Below, piece by piece: positions 17,236-26,137 of a DNA stretch of 64,000 nt. How positions within the stretch are numbered: position 1 is the first letter of the stretch; every line of letters begins with the position of its first letter. Source of the DNA: Halobacteriovoraceae bacterium (lineage in GTDB: Bacteria > Bdellovibrionota > Bacteriovoracia > Bacteriovoracales > Bacteriovoracaceae). The stretch spans positions 1 to 64,000 of the forward strand of contig JACKAK010000005.1 in the NCBI GenBank assembly GCA_020635115.1, read 5' to 3'. The position numbers and the translations under genes were made by a program. Under the pieces are notes generated by a model that saw only the letters and a list, made by a program, of their open reading frames with translations, did no database searches and had not been told where the DNA came from.

Positions 17236-18603
17236 ATGAAAGTACTAATTATTGATGATGATGATACAATCAGACAATTAGCAGTCTTGTGTTTAACAAA
17301 GAAATTTCCTGCCTCTGATTTTGTCGAGGCAGCAGATGGAAGTGCTGCAATTACACTTTTGGGCCAAGATAAGTTCGACTTAATCATTTGTGATTTTGAA
17401 ATGCCTAACAAAAATGGCTCAGATGTTTATCATTTTATCAAAGAACAAGATATTCTTACTCCATTTATTTTACATACAACTTTAAACCTAGAACAATTAC
17501 AAAAGATGCCTTCTTCATTTCCAGACGTATCTCAGTTTGAAGGCTATGTTAACAAAATGGAAACTCGAATTGCTCTGCCAGAGATAATTAAAAAAGTTGT
17601 AACTCCAGAAATCTTTGGGCCAGATGAACGTAACTCAACTGATTTTTATAAAATTAAAATCTATTATTTTTGGCGTTTCGATGAAACCTTATGTGACATT
17701 TGGGTAGGTTTGTCTTCAGAGAAATTTGTTAAAATAATTCATAAAAATTCTGAATACACTAAAGCTGATATCGATAAATATATTAAAAAGAAACAAAAAT
17801 ACCTATACATCCATAAAGATGATTTCGAAAATTTTTGTGATGGATATCAAAAACTCAATTTTTTAGTTCGCAAAGATAAACCTTTTGATGCAAGTGATGA
17901 AAACGAAAGACGTAAAGCGCACGCTTACATTCATCACATTATACTAGAAATAGGTATCACTCAAGAAGTCGTTGAAATAACAAAACGTATGATTGAAAAT
18001 ATTTTTTCAACTCCAATCAAGGGCCAAACTGAAATTTTTAAAATGATGATTCGTCACTTTGAAAAAAGAGATTATATCTATGATCATAGTTATATGGCCG
18101 CACAAATTTCATGTTTTATTTGCAAACAAACAGAGTGGGCAAGCGACGACACATTACAAAAGCTCATCTTAGCATCAATTTACCATGATGTTCTAATGAC
18201 AGATCCTAATGTCGCAATGGTTGAAGATCTGGCCTGCAAAGAATTTAGAGAATTATCTCCAAATGATAAAAACTTAGTAAGAAATCATCCATATAAAACG
18301 GCCGAGTTAGTTAGGGAAAATATTACTTTTCCAGCAGATGTTGATAAAATCATCTGGCAACACCATGAAAAGCAAGATGGTTCCGGATTTCCAAGAGGAT
18401 TAGATCATACCCAAATTACTCCACTTGCGATAATATTCATCATTGCTCACGATTTTGTAAAGGAACTCTACCGGGAGCAATTGGACGAATCGCAATTTAT
18501 GAAAATTCAAAAGAAACTGGAAATAAAGTATGATAAAGGCAACTTTAAAAAGATTTATACTTCTTTTGTAAAATCATTAAACAAAGTTAACTTGGTAGCG
18601 TAA
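17236..18603 (+). CDS. response regulator with degenerate HD-GYP domain
   Basis: 455 residues. The receiver domain (1-~120) has IIDDDD, the phospho-acceptor Asp in LIICDFEMP and a Thr in the HTTLN switch region, but the usual Lys is displaced to YVNKME. A middle region (~130-215) resembles the N-terminal extension found in some HD-GYP proteins. The C-terminal HD domain (~265-440) keeps SIYHDV, NHPYKTAEL and QHHEKQDGSGFPRGL. The canonical HD-x-GK is not present and GYP is GFP. It may still be a cyclic-di-GMP phosphodiesterase, or only a binding effector. No adjacent kinase is seen. Confidence 0.82.
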   Translation: MKVLIIDDDDTIRQLAVLCLTKKFPASDFVEAADGSAAITLLGQDKFDLIICDFEMPNKNGSDVYHFIKEQDILTPFILHTTLNLEQLQKMPSSFPDVSQFEGYVNKMETRIALPEIIKKVVTPEIFGPDERNSTDFYKIKIYYFWRFDETLCDIWVGLSSEKFVKIIHKNSEYTKADIDKYIKKKQKYLYIHKDDFENFCDGYQKLNFLVRKDKPFDASDENERRKAHAYIHHIILEIGITQEVVEITKRMIENIFSTPIKGQTEIFKMMIRHFEKRDYIYDHSYMAAQISCFICKQTEWASDDTLQKLILASIYHDVLMTDPNVAMVEDLACKEFRELSPNDKNLVRNHPYKTAELVRENITFPADVDKIIWQHHEKQDGSGFPRGLDHTQITPLAIIFIIAHDFVKELYREQLDESQFMKIQKKLEIKYDKGNFKKIYTSFVKSLNKVNLVA

Positions 18604-18771
18604 AAACTTTATCACTTGGAATATATTTTCAAGCACAGTGTACTGTAGTTGGCACTTTAACTACAAAGAACTCTCTACGAATAACACAATTTCAGATGGT
18701 TATCTACATATTATTGAAATTTGCTTAAGAGTTTTAAAATAAAGGAGACACACTTTTTAAAAGTAGTACAT

Positions 18772-20817
18772 ATGCTAGTAAAAAAAATTCAAACACTTTT
18801 AGGATTAATTCTCATAGTCACACTTGTTTCTTGTGGAAAAGGATCCATTACAATTGAGCTTTTTAATAAACCTCAAAATGGAGAAACTATAAATAATAGT
18901 GCTGGAAATAATAATAACAGCAATATCACTTATCCTTCCAGATGGGTAGACTTTGGAGGACGTGCTAAAACTCTAAAGGTTGTTGGAAATAGACTTTATG
19001 TAAACAAAGAATATATGGGTCTTGAAATATATGACATAAGCGATGAATCAAATCCTATTCAAATAGGTGCATACAGAACTACATACCGGGAAATCAACGA
19101 TATAGCAGTTTCAAGTGATCATCATTACGCTTATTTATCAGAAGTTACTAGAATAATAACCCTAGACATTAGTGACTTAGATGATATCAAGGTGAAAAAT
19201 ATTCAAGTTTTTACTAATACAGTTTCACAAATACAAATTTCAAGTGACGATTCAACTCTCTATTTTTGTAATGAATCAGCGGGTTTGAAAATAGCTGATT
19301 TATCCTCATCAGGAGTTCCAAGCATTCAAGGTAGTTACAATACTCCAGGGTCCTGTAATAAATTTAAACTCTCTACTGATGAAAATACCGTTTATGTAGC
19401 AGACGGAGGAGCAGGTTTAACAATTGTTAATGTGGCAAACAAATCAAGTCCAACTCTTTACTCAAACATTGATTTAACCTTTAATGGTTATGATGTTGAT
19501 ATTTCCTCCGACGGAAATTACGCGTATATGGCCGATAGTAGTAACGGACTAAGAATTATTGATGTATCAAACCCAAACTCACCAAGTTTAGTCGCAACTT
19601 ATGGTACTTCAAATTTTTCATATGGAGTAAAAATTTCAAGTGATCAAGATACTGTATATGTTTTCAATTATACAGGTGGAGTTATTTCTATAAATGTTTC
19701 CACAAAAAACAATCCTATTCATCAAAATACAATTGATACTGATGGACTTGCTTTTTATGGAGACCTATCACTATCAAAAGATTTTCTTTATGTAGCTGAT
19801 GAAAGAGGTGGACTTGTTGTTATGGATGTTTCTACTCCTGCTTCACCTGCTATAGTAAAAACGATCCCTACAACATCTTCTCCCGAAAGAATGGTAATAA
19901 GTAGTGATGAAAAATACATGTATATTGCAGACGCATTTATGGGACTGATTATTGTAGATCTCAAGGCCAACTATGGGCCACAAGTGATTGCAAGGTATAA
20001 AAATTCAAACCAAACTGATGGTCTTGACATCACTAGTGATAATAAGACTATTCTTTTGGCCGACGGGACAAATGGTGTAATATCCATAGATATATCAAAT
20101 CCTTCAAATCCAATCTTACTCGATACATTTACCGCAATTTCTACAGCTAGAGATGTTAGAATTTCTAGTGATGATCAATATGCGTTTGTTGCAAATGGAA
20201 TGAATGGTTTATTCATTATCGATATGTCAGATAAATCTAACTTAACTTTTTCAGGATCCTGGTACGCTGCAACGGACACAGCTTACCATCTTGAATTATC
20301 CTCTGATGATCTGACTGTATATTTAGCTCATGGTCTAGGAGGATTAGTTATTATTGATGTTGCTAACCCATCCGCGCCAACGTTAATAGGATCTCACTCC
20401 GATGGCGGTCTTGTTCGAGAATTGGCCGTAAATGAAATTGACAATGAAGTTTATCTCGGAAAATGGTCCTCAGGAGGATTTTGTGTTTCAGACATTTCAA
20501 ATCCAGCGTCTCCGAGTTTTGGTACATGTGTTTCAAGTAATACTTTTAACGGACTTTTATATCTCTCTGAAACAAATTATGTTTTAGGGGGCGTCGGTAC
20601 TATTGGCCAATTGCCCTTTGATATTTCAAATCCGAGCACTCCTGTTGCAGGAACTGCCCATGACTCACTTGGTGGAGGAAGTGTTTTTTCAACTATCCCT
20701 TCTTCTACTTCCAGAGTTTATGCTGGTGATAGTTATGGTGGAGTTTTAGTTCTAGACATTTCTAATCCAAATATTCCAACAAGAATCACAAATCCATGTA
20801 CAATAATAACATTTTGA
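18772..20817 (+). CDS. LVIVD-repeat beta-propeller lipoprotein
   Basis: 681 residues from the ATG at 18772, chosen because it directly precedes a signal peptide ending LVSC (Cys21). A leftward TTG at 18721 would put extra residues before the signal. The mature protein is made of about a dozen LVIVD-type repeats, each ~45 residues, with cores such as GLEIYDISDESNP, GLRIIDVSNPNSP, GLVVMDVSTPASP and GVLVLDISNPNIP, separated by SSDxxYxYxAD strands. Such repeats form a seven- or eight-bladed propeller-like surface used for binding. It is probably anchored in the outer membrane; ligand unknown. Confidence 0.9.
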   Translation: MLVKKIQTLLGLILIVTLVSCGKGSITIELFNKPQNGETINNSAGNNNNSNITYPSRWVDFGGRAKTLKVVGNRLYVNKEYMGLEIYDISDESNPIQIGAYRTTYREINDIAVSSDHHYAYLSEVTRIITLDISDLDDIKVKNIQVFTNTVSQIQISSDDSTLYFCNESAGLKIADLSSSGVPSIQGSYNTPGSCNKFKLSTDENTVYVADGGAGLTIVNVANKSSPTLYSNIDLTFNGYDVDISSDGNYAYMADSSNGLRIIDVSNPNSPSLVATYGTSNFSYGVKISSDQDTVYVFNYTGGVISINVSTKNNPIHQNTIDTDGLAFYGDLSLSKDFLYVADERGGLVVMDVSTPASPAIVKTIPTTSSPERMVISSDEKYMYIADAFMGLIIVDLKANYGPQVIARYKNSNQTDGLDITSDNKTILLADGTNGVISIDISNPSNPILLDTFTAISTARDVRISSDDQYAFVANGMNGLFIIDMSDKSNLTFSGSWYAATDTAYHLELSSDDLTVYLAHGLGGLVIIDVANPSAPTLIGSHSDGGLVRELAVNEIDNEVYLGKWSSGGFCVSDISNPASPSFGTCVSSNTFNGLLYLSETNYVLGGVGTIGQLPFDISNPSTPVAGTAHDSLGGGSVFSTIPSSTSRVYAGDSYGGVLVLDISNPNIPTRITNPCTIITF

Positions 20818-20852
20818 GCTTTAAAGTTAATTTCTGCATTCTAATAAAATAA

Positions 20853-22145
20853 TTACTCAAAAATACAATTACCTTTAAAATATGTTTTTCTGACAAGCTT
20901 GTCCATTTTCTTACGGCGTTTAGATAAAGGTGAAATAAGATCTTTTAGAACCTTTTCTGCTTCTTCCGAAGAATGAACTGAATTTTCTACAAAAATAAAA
21001 CTCGCCTCTTTGCCCTTTTCAAAGCTACCTAGAATTGAATCAAGTCCTAAAATTTCAGCATTTTTTAGAGTTGATCTGTAAAGAGCTTTTGTATAATTTA
21101 CTGAATCTCTGCCAGCTTTTTGATGTTGAGTAACAAAAGACTCCATTACATCAAACATTGATAAATAAGGGCCTCCACCAATATCACTACCTAAACCCCA
21201 TTCAACTCCAAAGTGATTGGCCTTTTCAATATCAAACAATCCAGAGCCAAGTCCTAAATCTTCTACAGGAGCATTTGAAGTTGGACAATGAGCTATCTTT
21301 GAGCCACTTTTTGCAAGTAATAGGAATTCTTCATCAGTCAAATAAATACAATGCCCAAAAATGCTTTGGTTTCCGAGCATATTACAACGATCATAGATCT
21401 CAGTATAATTTTTTACGTCTTCAAATCCAGGAAAGCTGTGAAAGATTCCTAGAGTGATATCAATTTCATCTTTTGTCTCGCATAAATGTGTTTGCATATA
21501 ACAAAAACTCTCTTTCGCCATAAGCGCAGTCCTTTTCATTACATCAGGTTCAACTGTCATAGCAAATCGAGGTGTAACAACATATGAATCTCCGTATTTT
21601 TTAATATACTCAGAAACCATTTCCACAGCTTCGCTATCTGAATGTTTAAGATATTCAGGAGAATTCATGGTCATAAGAACATGACCTATTTTGAAGTGAC
21701 CTTTAAAATTTTCAAAAGCATGGTCAACTGTATGCCTGTGAAGAGATGAGTAACAACCTCCAGCAATTGTTCCACAACTGGCCAAATATTTGGCAAATAT
21801 TTTTGCTTGTAGACTTGAAAACGTTTCCTTTTCAAATTTTCCTTCCTCCGGCCAAGTAAATTTTTTTAACCATGAAATTAATGATGCTTTATCTTTTGAA
21901 CGCACTTCGTCTTGAACCCAATGAAAATGCAAATCTATAAATCCTGGCAGCGCCAACAAATTAGAAAAATCATGCCACTCAATATTATTTTGTAATAATT
22001 CAATCGGAGCTTCGCTTTCTTCTCCAGCAAAAGCAATATTCTCTCCGATGACAATAATGACACCCTTGTGAATATAGTTTGCATGTAGATCATCAATGGG
22101 ATTAATTAAGGAACACTTGAATCCTTTTAAATTATTTTGAACCAA
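20853..22145 (-). CDS. guaD: guanine deaminase-like amidohydrolase
   Basis: 430 residues, close to known guanine deaminases (~440). Metal and substrate motifs follow the family order: LPGFIDLHFHW (HxH), TMNSPEYL, CYMQTHLCE, FGHCIYLTDEE, HCPTSNAPVEDLGLGSG and LGSDIGGG. It converts guanine to xanthine in purine salvage. The start is a TTG with AAGGAAA eight bases upstream. It lies divergent to the NfeD gene and tail-to-tail with the LVIVD lipoprotein gene. A different amino-purine or triazine substrate cannot be excluded, but HCPTSN with GSDIGGG favours guanine. Confidence 0.85.
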   Translation of the reverse strand: MVQNNLKGFKCSLINPIDDLHANYIHKGVIIVIGENIAFAGEESEAPIELLQNNIEWHDFSNLLALPGFIDLHFHWVQDEVRSKDKASLISWLKKFTWPEEGKFEKETFSSLQAKIFAKYLASCGTIAGGCYSSLHRHTVDHAFENFKGHFKIGHVLMTMNSPEYLKHSDSEAVEMVSEYIKKYGDSYVVTPRFAMTVEPDVMKRTALMAKESFCYMQTHLCETKDEIDITLGIFHSFPGFEDVKNYTEIYDRCNMLGNQSIFGHCIYLTDEEFLLLAKSGSKIAHCPTSNAPVEDLGLGSGLFDIEKANHFGVEWGLGSDIGGGPYLSMFDVMESFVTQHQKAGRDSVNYTKALYRSTLKNAEILGLDSILGSFEKGKEASFIFVENSVHSSEEAEKVLKDLISPLSKRRKKMDKLVRKTYFKGNCIFE

Positions 22146-22162
22146 TTTTTTTTCCTTTTTTG

Positions 22163-22181
22163 TATAGCATTTTGCTATAAT
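22163..22181 (+). promoter_or_regulatory. extended -10 promoter overlapping an inverted repeat
   Basis: TGCTATAAT (22173-22181) is a textbook extended -10 element. It overlaps a perfect inverted repeat, TATAGCA-TTT-TGCTATA (22163-22179). The predicted start of transcription is about 27 bases before the NfeD ATG at 22215. No good -35 is present, which suits an extended -10 promoter. The repeat may be an operator. Confidence 0.55.
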
Positions 22182-22214
22182 ACATAAGATTTATTATTAC
22201 TATTGGGATTAGTC

Positions 22215-23540
22215 ATGTTATCTATACGCATTAAACATCTTATCATGCTTTTATTCTTCCTTCCACATTTGCTCATTACGAAAGTATTTGCTGACAATAA
22301 TGTTCAAGAATTCCAAATTAACGACATCCTTGAAATAGAATTTGATAGTTCGATTAATACGGCCACCTTAGAGTACTTGAAATCTGCCTTAAATAAGGCA
22401 TCAATTTCCAAAAGTGACGCTCTACTCATCAAAATGAACACTCCTGGTGGATTTGTGACAATAACAAAGGACATTCTCACTAAATTTGGTGAGTCTGATA
22501 TCCCTGTCTTTGTGTGGATAACACCCGAAGGGTCCTCTGCTTCAAGTGCTGGAGCATTAATCTCTAGTGGAGCTCATTTATTATATATGAGTGAAGGAAC
22601 AAATATTGGAGCAGCAACCCCAGTCGAGCTAAGTGGAGATATCAAAAAAGGCGATCTAAGAAACAAGGCCATAAATGATTTAGTTGCTCTCATTCAGAGC
22701 TTAGCAAAAACAAGAGGACATGACCCTAAAAGCTATAGTGAAATGATCTCTGAAGGAAAATCATTTGATGCAAAAACTGCAAAAGAAAAAAATATAATAA
22801 ATGGTATTGTGAGTAATTATAGTGAATTATTTGAACAGATAAATGGATCTAAATATCGACTCAAAGGCCAAGACTTTTTACCAATAGTAAAAAACCCTAA
22901 GATTACAACTTTCAAAATGGACTTTGGGCATCTACTTTTAAACATTCTAGGTCATCCTTCTACGGCCTATATTTTGTTTTTAATTGGAGCGGCGCTTATC
23001 TACCTCGAGCTTCAGGCCCCAGGTGGGATGATTGCCGGCTCTATTGGGGCCGTATTTCTCATCTTGGCCGGAATTAGTTTTCAGGTTTTACCTCTAAACT
23101 TTGGAGCACTTGGTCTGATTATTTTAAGTTTTATTCTCTTTATCCTTGAGGCCTTTATAACGAGTTATGGACTCCTCACTATCGCTGGAATTGCTTCAAT
23201 GCTCTTTGGATCACTTTTCTTATACCGTACAGAAAATTCGTATATTGAAGTTTCTCGTCCTTTAATTTATTCAAGTGCAGGAGCAATCATTCTTTTTGTA
23301 CTTTTCATTGTGTTATTTTGGATAAAAGATGCAAAATCTCTACAGAATAGGGATGATTTTTCATTAATCGGAAAAAAATGTTCTATAGAAGGCATTGAAG
23401 AAAATGAAAATGGAAGCTATTTATACTCTGTCAAAGTAGGGGGAGAAATTTGGAAAGCTAGTTCTACTCAAAAATTTCAACTGAATGACAAGGCAGAAAT
23501 TTTAGGCCAGGATAAGGAAAAATTAATCTTAAATATTTAA
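22215..23540 (+). CDS. NfeD-family membrane-bound serine protease
   Basis: 441 residues from the ATG at 22215, which directly starts a signal peptide ending VFADNN. The ClpP-like domain (~30-210) has MNTPGGFVT, the nucleophile in GSSASSAGALI and a following TNIGAATPV segment with a nearby Lys. Four to five membrane helices follow (~245-375), then a C-terminal OB-fold NfeD domain (~380-440). This is the long NfeD1b form that cuts stomatin-like partners and is normally encoded next to a slipin gene, as here (next gene 14 bases downstream). It probably acts in membrane-protein quality control. Confidence 0.92.
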   Translation: MLSIRIKHLIMLLFFLPHLLITKVFADNNVQEFQINDILEIEFDSSINTATLEYLKSALNKASISKSDALLIKMNTPGGFVTITKDILTKFGESDIPVFVWITPEGSSASSAGALISSGAHLLYMSEGTNIGAATPVELSGDIKKGDLRNKAINDLVALIQSLAKTRGHDPKSYSEMISEGKSFDAKTAKEKNIINGIVSNYSELFEQINGSKYRLKGQDFLPIVKNPKITTFKMDFGHLLLNILGHPSTAYILFLIGAALIYLELQAPGGMIAGSIGAVFLILAGISFQVLPLNFGALGLIILSFILFILEAFITSYGLLTIAGIASMLFGSLFLYRTENSYIEVSRPLIYSSAGAIILFVLFIVLFWIKDAKSLQNRDDFSLIGKKCSIEGIEENENGSYLYSVKVGGEIWKASSTQKFQLNDKAEILGQDKEKLILNI

Positions 23541-23554
23541 TTGAAGGAGATATT

Positions 23555-24304
23555 ATGCCATTAAATTTTATTCCAGCGATTGTAGTCTTACTTATTTTAC
23601 TGACGCAAATTTTCAAAATTCTTAATGAGTACGAACGTGGTGTAGTTTTTAGACTCGGAAAATTCGCTGGAGTTCGTGGTCCTGGTCTAATCATTCTCAT
23701 TCCAGGTGTGGAAAAAATGAGAAAAATCGATCTCAGAACTGTCACAATGGATATTCCATCTCAAGATATCATAAGCAAAGACAACGTTACGTTAAAAGTT
23801 AATGGGGTTGTCTATTTTCGAGTAGAAAATCCGCGCAAGGCCATTATATCTGTCGAAGATTTTCTACAAGCAACAAGCCAAATTTCACAAACAACATTAA
23901 GATCAGTTATTGGACAGTTTGAACTCGATGAAATTTTATCATCAAGAGATTCAATAAACATTAAACTTCAAGAAATTCTCGATGAACAAACTGAGCCATG
24001 GGGTATTAAAGTAACTACTGTCGAAGTAAAAGCAATAGATCTTCCAATCGAGATGCAAAGAGCAATGGCAAAACAAGCTGAGGCCGAAAGAGATAAACGT
24101 GCAAAAATTATTTCAGCAGATGGAGAAATGCAAGCTGCTAAAAAATTGGCCGAAGCAGCTGAAATTCTTGATGCCCATAAAAATGCTATCGTTTTGAGAT
24201 ACCTAGACACAATGAAAGAAATTTCTTCAGGACAAGGTAAATCCACAACCTTCTTCCCACTTCCTGTAGATTTCCTTACAAATTTTATTAATAAAAATTC
24301 TTGA
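23555..24304 (+). CDS. slipin (stomatin/SPFH-domain membrane protein)
   Basis: 249 residues. An N-terminal membrane helix (LNFIPAIVVLLILL) is followed by the SPFH domain starting LNEYERGVVFRLGKF, with IPGVEKMRKIDLRT and DVRVE-like segments. A coiled coil rich in Ala, Lys and Glu (AMAKQAEAERDKRAK) lies near 165-200, and the C-terminus has the TTFFPLPVD motif of slipins cleaved by NfeD proteases. The ribosome-binding site is AAGGAG. The gene pair NfeD-slipin is a classical operon that organises membrane microdomains. Confidence 0.95.
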   Translation: MPLNFIPAIVVLLILLTQIFKILNEYERGVVFRLGKFAGVRGPGLIILIPGVEKMRKIDLRTVTMDIPSQDIISKDNVTLKVNGVVYFRVENPRKAIISVEDFLQATSQISQTTLRSVIGQFELDEILSSRDSINIKLQEILDEQTEPWGIKVTTVEVKAIDLPIEMQRAMAKQAEAERDKRAKIISADGEMQAAKKLAEAAEILDAHKNAIVLRYLDTMKEISSGQGKSTTFFPLPVDFLTNFINKNS

Positions 24305-24312
24305 AGGTTCGT

Positions 24313-24921
24313 ATGAAAAATTTATTTTTTATCTTTTCCTTATTTTCTTTCTCGTCGTTTGCTAAAACAGACCACCCTTGGGCACAAATAATAAAAAAAC
24401 AAGGTGTTGTTAAATTCAAAGATATTGATGTAAAGCAAGATGAGATGATCATGGATAAAGGGATTCTTGAAACTGGCCCAAAGTCCTTTGTTAAATTTAA
24501 AGTAAGCCAAGTTAAAAATACAATTATCCTAGGCCCTAACTCGAAAATGGATATGGTAATGCTCCACAACCATAAAACTCAGAAACACGAACACATTTAC
24601 ACCCTCACAAATGGAATATGTCGATGGATAAGTGGAGATTCTAAAGTCAAAGATCAAAAAATAAATACTCCACATGCTGCAATTGGAGTGAGAGGTACAG
24701 ATTATTATCTTAGTACAAATGATTTATTAGGAGAAACTGAAATCATTGTCTTTGATGGACAAGTTAATTTCGAATCAAAATTAACTGATAAAGATGAAAA
24801 GCTTATTTCAAAAAACCAATGGGGTGGTGTCGGTGGCCGTTTTGGAAACAAGATTGGAAAAATTCTAAACCTTGACCAAAAGGTCATAGAAACCTTTAAA
24901 AGTATTTTACCAATTGAATAA
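24313..24921 (+). CDS. exported FecR-domain protein
   Basis: 202 residues from the ATG at 24313, supported by GAAGG five bases upstream; a TTG at 24301 overlaps the slipin stop. The signal peptide ends SSFAKTD. The FecR fold is visible in WAQIIKKQGVVKF, LETGPKSFVKFKV, IILGPNSKM, NGICRWIS and TPHAAIGVRGTDYYL. Unlike anti-sigma FecR proteins it has no cytoplasmic or transmembrane segment, so it is likely a periplasmic protein. It follows slipin in the same operon. Confidence 0.88.
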   Translation: MKNLFFIFSLFSFSSFAKTDHPWAQIIKKQGVVKFKDIDVKQDEMIMDKGILETGPKSFVKFKVSQVKNTIILGPNSKMDMVMLHNHKTQKHEHIYTLTNGICRWISGDSKVKDQKINTPHAAIGVRGTDYYLSTNDLLGETEIIVFDGQVNFESKLTDKDEKLISKNQWGGVGGRFGNKIGKILNLDQKVIETFKSILPIE

Positions 24922-25421
24922 TGGATAGACGTTTTTCTCTTATACCTTTCACAAAAAATAGTTTGGACATTTCAGTTGACTGTAATGTCCAAATTGAAAA
25001 TCTATTACTTAAGGCCAATTACTCTCTAGCAGGTGATATAGATAAAATATCTTTTCCGCAAATTAATTCGTCCCCACAAAGAAAAGATAACTTGTGGACA
25101 ACTACATGTTTTGAGTTATTTATAAAATATGATGATTTACAATATTTAGAATTTAACTTCTCCCCTTCTCAAAACTGGAATGTTTATCATTTCAAATCAT
25201 ATAGAGATAAATCACCCAATGTTTTTGATATTGATAATATTTCTATAGAATCAACTTATTCGAATAATAAATTCAGCTTAGCTGTGGGTATTGATCATTG
25301 CCCATTTATTAACCACCCAAAAGAAATTCACCCTTGTGCAGTAATTGAAATCAAAAATAGTGAAACATACTACTATTCAAATATCCATTTAGGAAACAAA
25401 CCGGATTTTCATCAATTTTAG
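24921..25421 (+). CDS. DOMON-like ligand-binding protein
   Basis: 166 residues with no signal peptide. The pattern (DNLWTTTCFELFIKYDD, YLEFNFSPSQNWNVYHF, HPCAVIEIKN) is that of DOMON or CBM9-like proteins, a beta-sandwich binding heme or sugars. Its ATG overlaps the TAA of the FecR gene by one base (TAATG), so the two are coupled. The family is often annotated only as DOMON-like; its ligand is unknown. It is the last gene of the NfeD operon. Confidence 0.75.
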   Translation: MDRRFSLIPFTKNSLDISVDCNVQIENLLLKANYSLAGDIDKISFPQINSSPQRKDNLWTTTCFELFIKYDDLQYLEFNFSPSQNWNVYHFKSYRDKSPNVFDIDNISIESTYSNNKFSLAVGIDHCPFINHPKEIHPCAVIEIKNSETYYYSNIHLGNKPDFHQF

Positions 25422-25476
25422 TACAAAAAATGGCACCCCACTCCAAGACTTTCGTTATTATTTCATATATTTTAGT

Positions 25477-25494
25477 TATTACAAATTTGTAATA
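25477..25494. promoter_or_regulatory. 18-bp perfect palindrome, operator candidate
   Basis: TATTACAAATTTGTAATA is exactly self-complementary. It lies 20 bases before the TTG start of the GbsR/MarR-type gene, where an autoregulated repressor would bind, and so heads the whole olefin operon. A weaker relative (TTTACAACTTGCATATGTAA) is present near 40778, in front of the second operon. Confidence 0.65.
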
Positions 25495-25513
25495 TTAAAA
25501 ATAAGGAAAATAT

Positions 25514-26137
25514 TTGAATTTTGAAGGGCAAAATCCATTTGAAACACTTTTAGAGTCTATAGGTTTTAAGAGAATCGAAGGACAAGTTTTTGGCCAACTA
25601 TCACTACAGGATGAGGCACTTACTCAAGAAGAAATTGAAAACCTTCTTGGTCTATCACAAAGTTCAGTCAGTCAGGCCCTCAAACGACTTACTCATTTCG
25701 GAGCAATTGATATTCAAGAAATTTCAAAAGAATGTTCCAGTGGAAGAGCAAAAAGATTAAAAGTCTATTCTGTTAAACAAGATGGACTAAATATTGTCGC
25801 AACCGTTTTTAGAAAAAGAGAACAACCTAATATCGAAGAGTTTAAACAAGCTATATCCGAATTAAGTAAAAAATATCCCACAAATAGCAAAACGGCCATT
25901 AGACTCAAATCTATGATACTTGCCTGTGATATTGCCGAATATGTCATGGACTTTGTCATTAATCTTTCTAAAAAACACACGATTGATCAATATGAAGGAC
26001 TTGTTCCTAAACTTCCCATGATGTTCGATTTACTTCTACAAGGTAGCGAAAAATTTGAAGGTTTTAAAAATTTTAGTGGTGTTTTGGCAAAAAAATTTTT
26101 TGAAAGTTCACAAAATATATTCGGAGAAAAACAATGA
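25514..26137 (+). CDS. GbsR/MarR-type transcriptional regulator
   Basis: 207 residues with a TTG start supported by AAGGA six bases upstream. The winged HTH covers residues ~15-95: QLSLQDEALTQEEIENLLGLSQSSVSQALKRL is the recognition part (written across a natural break at EEIEN), followed by a wing with GRAKRLKVY. A helical C-terminal dimer domain follows, as in GbsR-like regulators. The stop overlaps the start of the KAS gene by 4 bases, so it is co-translated with the biosynthetic genes. It is likely an autoregulator responding to a lipid or choline-like ligand; the ligand is not known. Confidence 0.85.
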   Translation: MNFEGQNPFETLLESIGFKRIEGQVFGQLSLQDEALTQEEIENLLGLSQSSVSQALKRLTHFGAIDIQEISKECSSGRAKRLKVYSVKQDGLNIVATVFRKREQPNIEEFKQAISELSKKYPTNSKTAIRLKSMILACDIAEYVMDFVINLSKKHTIDQYEGLVPKLPMMFDLLLQGSEKFEGFKNFSGVLAKKFFESSQNIFGEKQ

